Shown here: positions 17,164 through 25,689 of the stretch, piece after piece
How positions within the stretch are numbered: the first letter of the stretch is position 1
Layout of the letters: the number at the start of each line of letters is the position of its first letter
DNA from: Pseudomonadota bacterium
Lineage (GTDB): Bacteria > Desulfobacterota > Anaeroferrophillalia > Anaeroferrophillales > Anaeroferrophillaceae
Direction: 5' to 3'
Assembly (NCBI GenBank): GCA_034660915.1
Contig: JAYEKE010000032.1
Coordinates: forward strand, 1 to 49,679
Length of the DNA: 49,679 bases
Program-made: the position numbers and the translations under genes
The notes under the pieces: model-generated
Seen by the model: the letters and a program-made list of their open reading frames with translations, nothing else
Told to the model about the DNA's origin: nothing
The model's database searches: none

Positions 17164-17196
17164 GAAAATTCCCCGGTAAATAATTTCAGACAGGCT

Positions 17197-17652
17197 TTAG
17201 GTGATGGATTTTTTGGCTTCAAGCTTGGCTTCAATCAACTGCCGGTGTGAAAGCTGCAGCATAGTACCCAGCTTGTGCATCAGGTGATCTTCATGTTGAT
17301 CCAGAATGCCGTCGGCATAGACGATCTGCCAGATGTTTTCCAGTAAACGGAACTTTTCTTCCGTTGGCCAATGCCTGTTGATCATTGATGTTACCGGGTA
17401 GAGATCGACACTTTCAGCCTGGTCTTTTCGGGCTCGTTCAATCAGTTTATCACTGTCAGCTTCGGACAGGGAAAACCGTTTTCGGATGACGGTTTGAATT
17501 TGCAGTTCCTCCTGGGGCTGAATTATTCCATCAGTATGGGCGACTTCCAACAGCAGCATGCAGGTTGCCAGTTGCAGCTCATCTTCTACCGCCGCTGTAT
17601 CGTGTTCTCCCCGGCTATTTTGAGTCAGGATGTTTTTGAAAAATTTAAGCAT
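17197..17652 (-). CDS. possible independently translated TerB-like product (internal start)
   Basis: Within the MATE-TerB frame, ATG 17652 (MLKFFKNILTQ) is preceded by AGAGGAACAA, a good ribosome site. MLKFF is a typical beginning of free-standing TerB proteins as I recall them. This would give a 151-residue cytoplasmic TerB protein in addition to the fusion. It shares the frame of the long gene, so it is an alternative product, not a separate locus. Confidence 0.4.
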   Translation of the reverse strand: MLKFFKNILTQNSRGEHDTAAVEDELQLATCMLLLEVAHTDGIIQPQEELQIQTVIRKRFSLSEADSDKLIERARKDQAESVDLYPVTSMINRHWPTEEKFRLLENIWQIVYADGILDQHEDHLMHKLGTMLQLSHRQLIEAKLEAKKSIT

Positions 17653-19011
17653 TTGTTCCTCTTTTTCGACTTCTTTCTGATTTAATTTACCAAAGATTGA
17701 GCGTAACCAGGTCAAAGCGGTCAGATTGGCGGCAATGCCACCACAAACCATGGCTATCGCAATGGAAAGGTAACCAAAATTTAACAGGTAAACAAACACA
17801 TATGCCAGGGGAATAGCAACTACAAAAATTCTGATAAAATTCATGGTAATTCCGGGCAGCCCTAATCCCATCCCCTGCATGGCTCGATTGGCGGTGATAT
17901 TGATTGCCATCAGGGGGAAAGTGAAAACCTCAATCCTCATATAGGCGGCTCCGATGCTCAAAAGATCCGCCCGGGAGGTGAAGATGCCCAGGAATCTGGT
18001 TGGGAAAATAAAAAAAAGTATTCCCATGCCCAAGGCGTAGATAATATTTACTTTCAGGGCAAAATGAAAGGTTTTAATCAACAGGGGGAATTGTTTTGCC
18101 CCGTGAAACATGCCGGTCAGGGTCAACAGGGCAATGGCGGAAGCGACCAGGGGCATGACCACGGCGCTTTCGAGACGGGATGCCATGCCGAAAGCCGCCA
18201 CATATTCGGTGCCGAAATGGGCCATGAAGCGGTTGAGAAACATGATGTAAAATGCCATCAGCAGCATGGTCAGGCTGGCGGGAATGCCGACCTTGAAAAT
18301 TTCTCTTACGGTAGCCAACCGGCTGGAGAAACGTTTAAGGGAAAGTTGTAATGTCGATTTTTTTCGCAGATACCAGGTGAAAAGCAGCAGGCCGCATCCC
18401 TGGGAAATAATGGTGGCTATGGCTGCTCCGGAAACCCCCTTTTTGAGGATAAAAATAAACAGTGGATCAAGAATGATATTCAGCAGCAGGCCGCTGATCT
18501 GCACTTTCATCGGGGTAAGGGTATCACCCTGGGCGGTAAAAGTGCTGTGAATGGCGTAGGAAGAAAACATGAAAAAACTGCCGGCTGCAATAATATTCAT
18601 GTAGCTGACCGCAAGCTCGAGTACTTGTTCCTTTGCCCCCAGTAACTGCAAAATCGGGCGAGACATGCAGAGGAAAAGGAGAAACAGCCCCAGGGCGGAG
18701 GCCAGGGCAATGCCCAGCCCGTGCATGGCACTGTTTTCCGCTTCCGCCTTTTCCCCGGCACCCAATTGTCGGGAAATGAGCGAATTCAATCCCACTCCCA
18801 TGCCGCTATTCACCGAAACCAGAATAAAATAGAGCGGAAAGGAAAAAGTCAGCGCCGCCAGTGATGCAGTTCCCAGGCGGCCGACAAATACCATATCGAC
18901 CATATTATAAGTGGTTTGCACCACCATGGCGGTAATGGTGGGCAGCGCCAGTTTGAAGAGGGCCTTTCTCGGATGCCGGCTGAATTCGTCGATGCGGTTG
19001 AAGGTTGTCAT
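17197..19011 (-). CDS. MATE family transporter fused to a C-terminal TerB domain
   Basis: Residues 1-445 form a MATE-type exporter with about 12 transmembrane helices (LALPTITAMVVQTTYNMVDM, VSVNSGMGVGLNSLISRQLG, AFGMASRLESAVVMP, NRAMQGMGLGLPGI). Residues about 470-604 are a TerB-like helical domain (LQLATCMLLLEVAHTDGIIQ, FRLLENIWQIVYADGILDQH), normally a separate protein of about 150 residues with acidic metal-binding turns. The junction carries an internal ATG (17652) with AGAGGA five bases upstream, so TerB could also be made alone. I start at ATG 19011; the longer frame to 19056 begins with TTG and lacks support. Confidence 0.85.
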   Translation of the reverse strand: MTTFNRIDEFSRHPRKALFKLALPTITAMVVQTTYNMVDMVFVGRLGTASLAALTFSFPLYFILVSVNSGMGVGLNSLISRQLGAGEKAEAENSAMHGLGIALASALGLFLLFLCMSRPILQLLGAKEQVLELAVSYMNIIAAGSFFMFSSYAIHSTFTAQGDTLTPMKVQISGLLLNIILDPLFIFILKKGVSGAAIATIISQGCGLLLFTWYLRKKSTLQLSLKRFSSRLATVREIFKVGIPASLTMLLMAFYIMFLNRFMAHFGTEYVAAFGMASRLESAVVMPLVASAIALLTLTGMFHGAKQFPLLIKTFHFALKVNIIYALGMGILFFIFPTRFLGIFTSRADLLSIGAAYMRIEVFTFPLMAINITANRAMQGMGLGLPGITMNFIRIFVVAIPLAYVFVYLLNFGYLSIAIAMVCGGIAANLTALTWLRSIFGKLNQKEVEKEEQMLKFFKNILTQNSRGEHDTAAVEDELQLATCMLLLEVAHTDGIIQPQEELQIQTVIRKRFSLSEADSDKLIERARKDQAESVDLYPVTSMINRHWPTEEKFRLLENIWQIVYADGILDQHEDHLMHKLGTMLQLSHRQLIEAKLEAKKSIT

Positions 19012-19549
19012 GGGTTGCTCAATATATAGCTTGGTTGGCTGATTAGGACATCGCAAGTTCTATATGAAGAGATGATGAAGGTCAAGGTATTGCTACACAG
19101 GCTTTTGTGCCGGGCCGGGGCTGGTGACTTTTCATCGTTTATGCCTGAATTTTGAGCTTAACAATAGAACGAAGGGTGAAAAATGAAGAGTGAAATAATG
19201 AGCTTGATTTATCGCTGCTTACCTGTGAAGTGGTTTGATAGATAGTGAATGAACAACAGACGGCATTTTATGGCATGTTTGTTGCTGCAGCATATTTCGC
19301 GCTCATAATGTTATTCAGGGCCGATATGAAAAATATTGCTTGTATCATTCATGGGATGCTGGTAATTGGACTGGCAAAAGTTTAGTCCCTTACAGGTTAT
19401 TTTCTTGTTTGAAAAATAAGAAAATGTTAAGTGCTTCACGGGTTATTTGCCGTCAGGCAAAGGTTCTGATGAAGAAACTTATGCAAAGCTCTGATTGGAG
19501 TGCTTATTTGCGGGCAAAGTCCGCGTTAGTCTGAACGTGAGGTATAAAT
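19012..19549. other. intergenic region with repeat R3, copy a
   Basis: No gene supported. A repeat at 19425-19491 (GTTAAGTGCTTCACGGGTTA onward, with a TTTGCC/GGCAAA hairpin) recurs at 36944-37009 at about 90% identity. A small frame across the repeat (19340-19534) lacks a ribosome site and any recognisable protein and is not called. The stretch from 19056 to 19340 holds nothing I can identify. Confidence 0.5.
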
Positions 19550-19690
19550 ATGGAAAAATGGTATTTAGCGATGAGCATTTTTGCTGCGGGTTTTTCATCT
19601 GTGTTTATGATTTTGGGTATGTTGGTAATTTCCCTTAAAATATCTAATGCTATCTTGGGTCGCTTTCCTTCTTCCCAGGAAAAGAAGTAA
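19550..19690 (+). CDS. small OadG-like membrane subunit of a decarboxylase sodium pump
   Basis: A 46-residue protein (start MEKWYLAMSIFAAGFSSVFM) with one transmembrane helix and a short Lys-rich cytoplasmic tail ending SSQEKK. It lies 60 bp upstream of oadB and is preceded by GTGAGG at suitable spacing. The gamma subunits of oxaloacetate, methylmalonyl-CoA and glutaconyl-CoA decarboxylases are small single-span proteins encoded beside beta, and their FSSVFMILGMLVI-like helix resembles this one. Size and position support the call; sequence similarity in such short proteins is weak. It is below the usual size cut-off of gene finders. Confidence 0.55.
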   Translation: MEKWYLAMSIFAAGFSSVFMILGMLVISLKISNAILGRFPSSQEKK

Positions 19691-19750
19691 TTGTATTAAG
19701 GAAAAATGAGTGATTTGAAAAGCCTTTCCTTATCTTTCATGAGGTGAAAA

Positions 19751-20866
19751 ATGGAATCTTTGCTGCATAAATTGTTATTGTCAACCGGCATCTATCATTT
19801 AACCTTTGGTAATGTGATCATGTGGCTGGTGGCCTTTATTCTGATTTTTCTTGCCATCAGGAAAAAATATGAACCCCTGCTGCTGGTTCCCATAGGATTT
19901 GGCATCTTTGTGGTCAATCTGCCCATAACTCACTTGATGGAAGCCCATGGGATCCTCGGGGTGTTCTATCATTATGGCTTGGAATGGGAGATTATTCCGC
20001 CGCTGATTTTTCTCGGATTGGGAGCCATGACTGATTTTGGTCCCTTGATTGCTAATCCTAAAACGCTGCTTTTGGGAGCCGCGGCTCAATTGGGTGTTTA
20101 TGCGGCTTTTTTTGCTGCTCTGGCTATGGGATTTACAATTCCGGAAGCGTGCTCAATCGGGATTATCGGTGGCGCCGATGGGCCAACCACTATTTTTACG
20201 ACGGTAGCCCTGGCACCGCATCTGTTGGGGGCAACAGCGGTGGCGGCTTATTCCTATATGGCCATGGTGCCGATAATTCAGCCGCCTATCATCCGCTTGT
20301 GTACCAGCAAAGAAGAACGCCTTATTCGCATGCGGCAATTGAGGCCGGTTAGTGGCAGACAAAAAGTTATCTTTCCCTTGTTAACCTGCCTGCTGATTTG
20401 TCTCTTTGTGCCGGCTTCAGCTCCTTTGATGGCCATGTTTATGTTGGGGAATTTTTTCCGTGAGTCCAAGGTTGTTGAACGACTGTCATCCACGGCTCAG
20501 AATGAGTTGATGAATATTGTTACCATCTTCCTGGGGCTGGCGGTTGGTGGTACCATGAATGCGGAGAAATTTCTAACTCCGAAAGCGTTGCTGGTTTTTG
20601 TTGTGGGTCTGGTTGCCTTTTCTTTCAGTACCTTTGGCGGCATTATGCTGGCTAAGCTTATGAATGTTTTTTCCAAAGAAAAAATAAATCCCATGATTGG
20701 GGCTGCCGGGGTGTCCGCGGTGCCCATGGCCGCCAGGGTGGTGCAAACGGTTGGTGCTAAGGAGGATCCGCGCAATTTTCTGCTCATGCATGCCATGGGG
20801 CCGAATGTCGCCGGAGTTATTGGTACGGTAGTGGCTGCTGGTTTGTTTCTCACCATGGCTGGTTAG
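19751..20866 (+). CDS. oadB: sodium ion-translocating decarboxylase, beta subunit
   Basis: Membrane subunit (371 residues, about 9-10 hydrophobic segments) that couples decarboxylation of carboxybiotin to sodium export. Signature regions are IFLGLGAMTDFGPLIANPKT (about residues 93-112), GIIGGADGPTTIFTT (138-152, with the sodium-binding Asp) and GAAGVSAVPMAARVVQ (near 316-331). No alpha (carboxyltransferase) or biotin carrier gene is in the window, so the substrate (oxaloacetate, methylmalonyl-CoA or glutaconyl-CoA) cannot be told and oadB is used as a family name. Ribosome site GAGG. Followed by a strong terminator. The sodium gradient could drive transport or ATP synthesis. Confidence 0.9.
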   Translation: MESLLHKLLLSTGIYHLTFGNVIMWLVAFILIFLAIRKKYEPLLLVPIGFGIFVVNLPITHLMEAHGILGVFYHYGLEWEIIPPLIFLGLGAMTDFGPLIANPKTLLLGAAAQLGVYAAFFAALAMGFTIPEACSIGIIGGADGPTTIFTTVALAPHLLGATAVAAYSYMAMVPIIQPPIIRLCTSKEERLIRMRQLRPVSGRQKVIFPLLTCLLICLFVPASAPLMAMFMLGNFFRESKVVERLSSTAQNELMNIVTIFLGLAVGGTMNAEKFLTPKALLVFVVGLVAFSFSTFGGIMLAKLMNVFSKEKINPMIGAAGVSAVPMAARVVQTVGAKEDPRNFLLMHAMGPNVAGVIGTVVAAGLFLTMAG

Positions 20867-20876
20867 ACCATTTTTT

Positions 20877-20918
20877 AAAATCCCGCCGGAATAAATACTT
20901 GCCCGGCGGGATTTTTTT
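20877..20918 (+). terminator. rho-independent terminator after oadB
   Basis: Stem ATCCCGCCGG with complement CCGGCGGGAT around a loop of about 13 nt, followed by a run of seven T. Begins 11 bp after the oadB stop. Confidence 0.85.
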
Positions 20919-21280
20919 GTTATATATTATTGCATGCATGCTAAAGTATGCAACTTGGTGACACATGCGATAGTTGATGCAAAATTAATGGTGCCGTGGT
21001 TGTTTGGATAATCGGGCGACAAAACTTTTTTTTCTGCTCAAGATATGATACCTTCGCGAAAAGTTGTAAAATCAATAGTACCGTAAAAGCTTCATTTTCG
21101 AGGCGGCCAAAACCGCTATGAGCCAAGCCGGAACATCCCGCAATATATCCCCGGCAATGCAACTTAGGAAGTTGAATATAGCACCTATGATACTGGTAGT
21201 TGTGAATCAGCCGATTTACAAGCAATTACATCGGTGATTTTTTCTGAAATCACGATGAAATTAATTACAGGCAATCTCAA
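20919..21280. other. intergenic region with R1 fragment
   Basis: Contains a partial copy of repeat R1 at 21099-21138 (GGCGGCC, then CTATGAGCCAAGCCGGAACA), followed to 21175 by sequence that also follows copy b at 31600-31640 in altered form. No gene and no clear promoter for speA recognised. Confidence 0.4.
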
Positions 21281-23212
21281 ATGAATCAATGCATGAAAAA
21301 TATTGCTTCACTGGAAAGATGGACCATAGAAAATTCAGTGGATTTATACGGAATCCGCAACTGGGGGGGTGGGTATTTTGATATATCCGCAAAAGGAGAG
21401 ATCATTATCAAGTCCAAAGGGAGCGAACCGGCCAATGCCATCAGCTTGATGGATATCATCTCCGGGATTGAGGACCGGGGGCTGGGTATGCCGGTCCTCC
21501 TGCGATTGGGAAATATTCTCCAGTCACAGATTTCTCTGCTTCATGAAAGCTTCAAATCTGCCATCGAAGATTTTGGCTACAAAGGGGATTACCGGGGCGT
21601 TTATCCTCTTAAAGTGAACCAGCAGCAGCAGGTGGTTGAGGAAGTGACTCATTTTGGCTCCATTTATCATCATGGCCTGGAAGTCGGCAGCAAAGCCGAA
21701 TTAATTGCCGCCATATCATTGTTGAAAGATACAGAAGCCTGCCTGATATGCAACGGATACAAGGATGAAGAATTCATTGATCTGGGACTTTACGCCCGGA
21801 AAATGGGTTTTAATTGTTTCTTTGTCATTGAAATCCCCAGTGAGCTTCCGTTGATTCTTGATCGTGCCGCCAAGTTGGACATTAAGCCCCTGCTCGGTCT
21901 TAGGAGCAAACTCTCAACCCGTGCCGGCGGTCACTGGACGGAATCCGGTGGTGACCGGAGCATTTTCGGTCTAAACATGACCCAGATTATCGAAACCGTG
22001 GAGTACCTGAAAGAACGGGGTATGATCGATTGCCTTCAGCTCCTGCATTATCATCTGGGATCTCAAATTCCCAATATACGTGATATCCGCTCTGCGGTTG
22101 CTGAAGCCTGTCGGGTTTACGTCGGTCTTGTTGATGAGGGTGCGCCAATGGGTTATCTGGATCTCGGCGGCGGTCTGGCGGTGGATTATGACGGTTCCCA
22201 CACCAATTTTACGAGCAGCCGCAATTATTCTTTGGAGGAATACTGCGCGGACATTATCGAAATCATCATGGGGATTTTTGATGAGCGGGATATTTCCCAT
22301 CCTACCATTATCACGGAATCCGGCCGGGTAACGGTTGCGTATTATTCCGTACTGTTATTTAATATCATTGATGTAAGCAGCTTTGAACCATTGCCGGTTC
22401 CTGAAAAGCTTGATGAAGACAGCCATGAAATGATCAGCAACCTGATGGAGGTCCTTAATTTAATCAATCTCAAAAATCTGCAGGAATGTTATAATGATGC
22501 GCTCTACTATCGGGATGAAATCCGGCAGCTTTTTAAACACGGCAATATTTCCCTTCGTGAACGGGCAATGGGCGAAAATATCTTTTGGCATGTATTAAAA
22601 AAAATCGCTGCGGACGTGAAAAAACTGAAAAGGATTCCCACCGAGCTGGAAGGCATTGAAGACGTACTGGCGGATATATATTATGGAAATTTTAGTATTT
22701 TCCAGTCTCTGCCGGACGCATGGGCAATTGATCACCTGTTTCCTGTTATGCCGGTTCACCGGCTGAATGAAACTCCCGGCAGAAATGCGATATTGGCGGA
22801 TATTACCTGCGACTGTGACGGGAAAATCGATAAATTCATCGATACCCATGGTGTCAAAAAATCTTTACTGCTTCATGCCTTGAAACCGGATGAGAATTAT
22901 TATCTGGGAGTCTTCCTCGTGGGTGCCTACCAGGAAACCCTGGGTGACCTCCACAATCTTTTAGGGGATACGAATATTGTCAGCATTGAGATAAAAAAAG
23001 ATGGGGGTTTTAAGTTTATCCGGGAAATCGAGGGCGACTCTGTCGCAGATGTGTTGTCCATTGTTGAATATGATACCAAAGCCATTGTGGTAAATTTTCG
23101 AGAAGCGGCTGAAAGGGCTGTCCGCAAAGGACTCATCACACCACAGGAACGTCAGCAAATTATGAAAGCCTATCAGGCAGGTCTTCGCGGGTATACTTAT
23201 ATTGAAAGCTAG
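21281..23212 (+). CDS. speA: biosynthetic arginine decarboxylase
   Basis: PLP-dependent decarboxylase turning arginine into agmatine, first step of the polyamine operon. 643 residues, matching SpeA. The PLP lysine is in YRGVYPLKVNQQQQVVEE (near 108). Further marks: GLEVGSKAELIAA, LGLRSKLSTRAGGHWTESGG, LHYHLGSQIPNIRDI, GYLDLGGGLAVDYDGS and HPTIITESGR. The C-terminal part has MPVHRLNETPGRNAILADIT, DCDGKID and HALKPDENYYLGVFLVGAYQ. Start ATG 21281 has only a weak ribosome site (AGG about 10 bases upstream). The next gene is 154 bp downstream across a short repeat hairpin. Confidence 0.93.
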   Translation: MNQCMKNIASLERWTIENSVDLYGIRNWGGGYFDISAKGEIIIKSKGSEPANAISLMDIISGIEDRGLGMPVLLRLGNILQSQISLLHESFKSAIEDFGYKGDYRGVYPLKVNQQQQVVEEVTHFGSIYHHGLEVGSKAELIAAISLLKDTEACLICNGYKDEEFIDLGLYARKMGFNCFFVIEIPSELPLILDRAAKLDIKPLLGLRSKLSTRAGGHWTESGGDRSIFGLNMTQIIETVEYLKERGMIDCLQLLHYHLGSQIPNIRDIRSAVAEACRVYVGLVDEGAPMGYLDLGGGLAVDYDGSHTNFTSSRNYSLEEYCADIIEIIMGIFDERDISHPTIITESGRVTVAYYSVLLFNIIDVSSFEPLPVPEKLDEDSHEMISNLMEVLNLINLKNLQECYNDALYYRDEIRQLFKHGNISLRERAMGENIFWHVLKKIAADVKKLKRIPTELEGIEDVLADIYYGNFSIFQSLPDAWAIDHLFPVMPVHRLNETPGRNAILADITCDCDGKIDKFIDTHGVKKSLLLHALKPDENYYLGVFLVGAYQETLGDLHNLLGDTNIVSIEIKKDGGFKFIREIEGDSVADVLSIVEYDTKAIVVNFREAAERAVRKGLITPQERQQIMKAYQAGLRGYTYIES

Positions 23213-23322
23213 GGAGTGCTCATTTGGAAACGTTCATTTCCTGATGAATGCATTCAGTGATCAGCAGTCAGCATTCAGTAAAATATCGCAAAAACAAGTG
23301 GTTAAGCTGATAGCTAACAGCC

Positions 23323-23348
23323 CATCCGGGAATATTAGTTTCCGGATG
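23323..23348. repeat. hairpin repeat R4, copy a
   Basis: A 26-bp inverted repeat with arms CATCCGGGAAT/GTTTCCGGATG, near-identical to 31703-31728 (CATCCGGAAAC/GTTTCCGGATG). Both are followed by GAAACTAG or GAAGCTAG. Here it lies between speA and the dehydrogenase gene. Confidence 0.5.
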
Positions 23349-23366
23349 GAAGCTAGGGAGTAAATT

Positions 23367-24545
23367 ATGTCACGAGTATTAATTATCGGTGCTGGGGGGG
23401 TCGGTCAGGTGGTCACGCACAAATGCTCCCAGGTTCCGGAAGTTTTTTCAAATATCTGCCTGGCCAGCCGAACCATTGAAAAAGGTGAAAAGATTGCGTC
23501 TCAGCTGTCACGACCCATTGAAACCGCGCAAATTGATGCGGACAATGTACCGGAACTGGTTGGTCTGCTCAAAAGATTTAAGCCGGATCTGGTGATCAAT
23601 GTGGCTCTTCCTTACCAGGACCTTCATATCATGGACGCCTGTCTTGAAACTGGCGTAAACTACTTGGATACTGCCAATTACGAACCGCCGGATGAGGCCC
23701 GGTTCTGTTATCGATGGCAATGGGACTACCATAACCGCTTCAAGGATCGCGGCATTATGGCGCTGCTCGGCAGCGGATTCGATCCTGGAGTTACCAACGT
23801 ATTCTGTGCCTGGGCGGATCAAAATCATTTTGATGAGATTTTTGAAATTGATATTATTGACTGCAATGCCGGTGACCACGGCCAGCCATTTGCAACCAAT
23901 TTCAACCCGGAAATCAATATTCGAGAAGTCTCAGCCAAGGGCAGATATTATGAATCCGGGAATTGGGTGGAAACCGAACCGCTTTCGGTTGCAAAAGAAT
24001 TTGATTTCCCCGAAGGCATAGGTCCCCGTAAAATTTATCTGATGTATCACGAAGAGCTGGAATCCATTGTTAAACATATTCCTGGTATCCAGCAGGCCCG
24101 GTTCTGGATGACATTTTCGGCCAATTATCTAAAGTACCTTGAAGTGCTTAAAAACGTTGGTATGACCAGGATTGATCCAGTACTTTACGAGGGCCGTGAA
24201 ATCATTCCCCTGCAGTTTTTAAAGGTGCTGCTGCCGGACCCTGGATCTCTGGGCCCGTTAACTCACGGCAGAACCTGCATCGGCTGTTTTATCAAGGGCA
24301 AAAAAGACGGAAAAGACAAACAATACTATATTTACAACATCTGCGATCACCAGAAATGTTATGAGGAAGTTCAATCCCAGGCTATATCCTATACCACTGG
24401 GGTTCCGGCAATGATCGGCGCCATGATGATGCTTACCGGCAAGTGGCATGGAAAAGGCGTATTCAACATGGAACAGTTCGATCCCGCGCCGTTTATGGAA
24501 AAACTCAATATTTACGGACTGCCATGGACCGAAATTATTCTCTAG
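23367..24545 (+). CDS. carboxynorspermidine/carboxyspermidine dehydrogenase (saccharopine dehydrogenase family)
   Basis: NADPH-dependent enzyme that condenses aspartate semialdehyde with putrescine (or diaminopropane) to carboxyspermidine (or carboxynorspermidine). 392 residues. An N-terminal Rossmann motif VLIIGAGGVGQVVTHKC (4-20) is followed by INVALPYQDLHIMDACLETG, YLDTANYEPPDEARF, LLGSGFDPGVTNVFCAWA and the C-terminal KKDGKDKQYYIYNICDHQKC, all typical of the CASDH group of the lysine-1/saccharopine family. Followed immediately by nspC, whose start lies inside its last 22 bp. The order speA, CASDH, nspC, speB makes the polyamine role firm. Confidence 0.9.
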   Translation: MSRVLIIGAGGVGQVVTHKCSQVPEVFSNICLASRTIEKGEKIASQLSRPIETAQIDADNVPELVGLLKRFKPDLVINVALPYQDLHIMDACLETGVNYLDTANYEPPDEARFCYRWQWDYHNRFKDRGIMALLGSGFDPGVTNVFCAWADQNHFDEIFEIDIIDCNAGDHGQPFATNFNPEINIREVSAKGRYYESGNWVETEPLSVAKEFDFPEGIGPRKIYLMYHEELESIVKHIPGIQQARFWMTFSANYLKYLEVLKNVGMTRIDPVLYEGREIIPLQFLKVLLPDPGSLGPLTHGRTCIGCFIKGKKDGKDKQYYIYNICDHQKCYEEVQSQAISYTTGVPAMIGAMMMLTGKWHGKGVFNMEQFDPAPFMEKLNIYGLPWTEIIL

Positions 24546-25681
24546 AGCTGGATTTGGAACAGGTCCCCACCCCCTGTTTTGTGCTGGATGAGGCCGCCTT
24601 AAAAAGGAATCTAAAAATCCTGGCATTGGTTCAGGACCGCACCGGATGCCGTATTCTTTTGGCTCTTAAAGGGTTTGCCATGTTCTCCGCGTTTCCCTTG
24701 ATCCGGGAAACGTTAAAAGGGATCTGTGCCAGTTCCCCTCATGAAGCCAGGTTGGGCCGGGAAGAATTTAACCGTGAAGTGCACACCTTTGCGGCTGCCT
24801 ACAGCGAGGAAGATTTTCGCCGGATACTGTTGCTTTCAGACCATATCATCTTTAATTCTTTTAATCAGTGGTACCGGTTCAAACCCATGATCAGGGAAGC
24901 CGGCCGTGATATTTCCTGTGGCATCCGGGTCAATCCAGCACATTCCGAAGTGCAGATCCCGATTTATGATCCGTGTGCGCCCTGCTCGCGCTTAGGTGTT
25001 GTAAGTGAACAATTTGAGGGGCAATCCCTTGATGGTATATCCGGACTGCATTTTCATACCCTGTGCGAAAAAAATGCCGATGCTCTTGAACGCACCCTGG
25101 CAGTGTTTGAAGACAAATTCAAACAATATATTCCTGAAATGGAATGGATCAATTTCGGCGGCGGCCACCTCATCACCCGCAAAGACTATTGTGTCGATAT
25201 GCTCTGTGATCTGATTTTAAACTTCAAGGAAAAATATCAAGTGGATGTTTATCTGGAGCCAGGAGAAGCCGTGGCTTTGAACGCCGGTGTGCTGGTGGCT
25301 TCCGTGCTGGATATTGTAAAAAATTATATGAATATCGCCATTTTAGACACATCCGCGGCCACCCATATGCCGGATGTTCTGGAAATGCCGTACCGGCCGG
25401 AAATCATAAATGCCGGGCAGCCGGAAGAAAAAACATATACCTATCGCCTGGCCGGTCTTTCCTGCCTGGCCGGCGATATCATCGGTGATTACTCTTTTGA
25501 TAAACCGCTGCAGGTCGGGTCAAAATTGATATTTTGCGATATGGCCCATTATTCCATGGTTAAAACCAACACTTTTAATGGCCTCAAGCTTCCGTCCATC
25601 GCGATTTACAAAGCCGATACCGATGACTTTACTGTCATCCGGCGGTTCGGATATGATGAATTTAAGCGCCGACTCTCATAG
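24524..25681 (+). CDS. nspC: carboxynorspermidine/carboxyspermidine decarboxylase
   Basis: PLP-dependent alanine-racemase-fold decarboxylase producing spermidine or norspermidine from the carboxy intermediate. 385 residues from ATG 24524. The PLP lysine is in LLALKGFAMFSAF. Further features: GIRVNPAHSEVQI, CSRLGVV, GLHFHTLCEKNADAL, WINFGGGHLITRKDY, YLEPGEAVALNAGVLVAS and the C-terminal CLAGDIIGDY. The frame is open back to 24443, but the extra residues do not resemble the family and lie wholly within the previous gene. Overlap of 22 bp suggests translational coupling. Confidence 0.9.
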   Translation: MDRNYSLELDLEQVPTPCFVLDEAALKRNLKILALVQDRTGCRILLALKGFAMFSAFPLIRETLKGICASSPHEARLGREEFNREVHTFAAAYSEEDFRRILLLSDHIIFNSFNQWYRFKPMIREAGRDISCGIRVNPAHSEVQIPIYDPCAPCSRLGVVSEQFEGQSLDGISGLHFHTLCEKNADALERTLAVFEDKFKQYIPEMEWINFGGGHLITRKDYCVDMLCDLILNFKEKYQVDVYLEPGEAVALNAGVLVASVLDIVKNYMNIAILDTSAATHMPDVLEMPYRPEIINAGQPEEKTYTYRLAGLSCLAGDIIGDYSFDKPLQVGSKLIFCDMAHYSMVKTNTFNGLKLPSIAIYKADTDDFTVIRRFGYDEFKRRLS

Positions 25682-25689
25682 GAGCAAAT

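Noticed and set aside
19340-19534. 64-codon plus-strand frame
   Set aside because: It overlaps repeat R3, has no ribosome site and no family resemblance.
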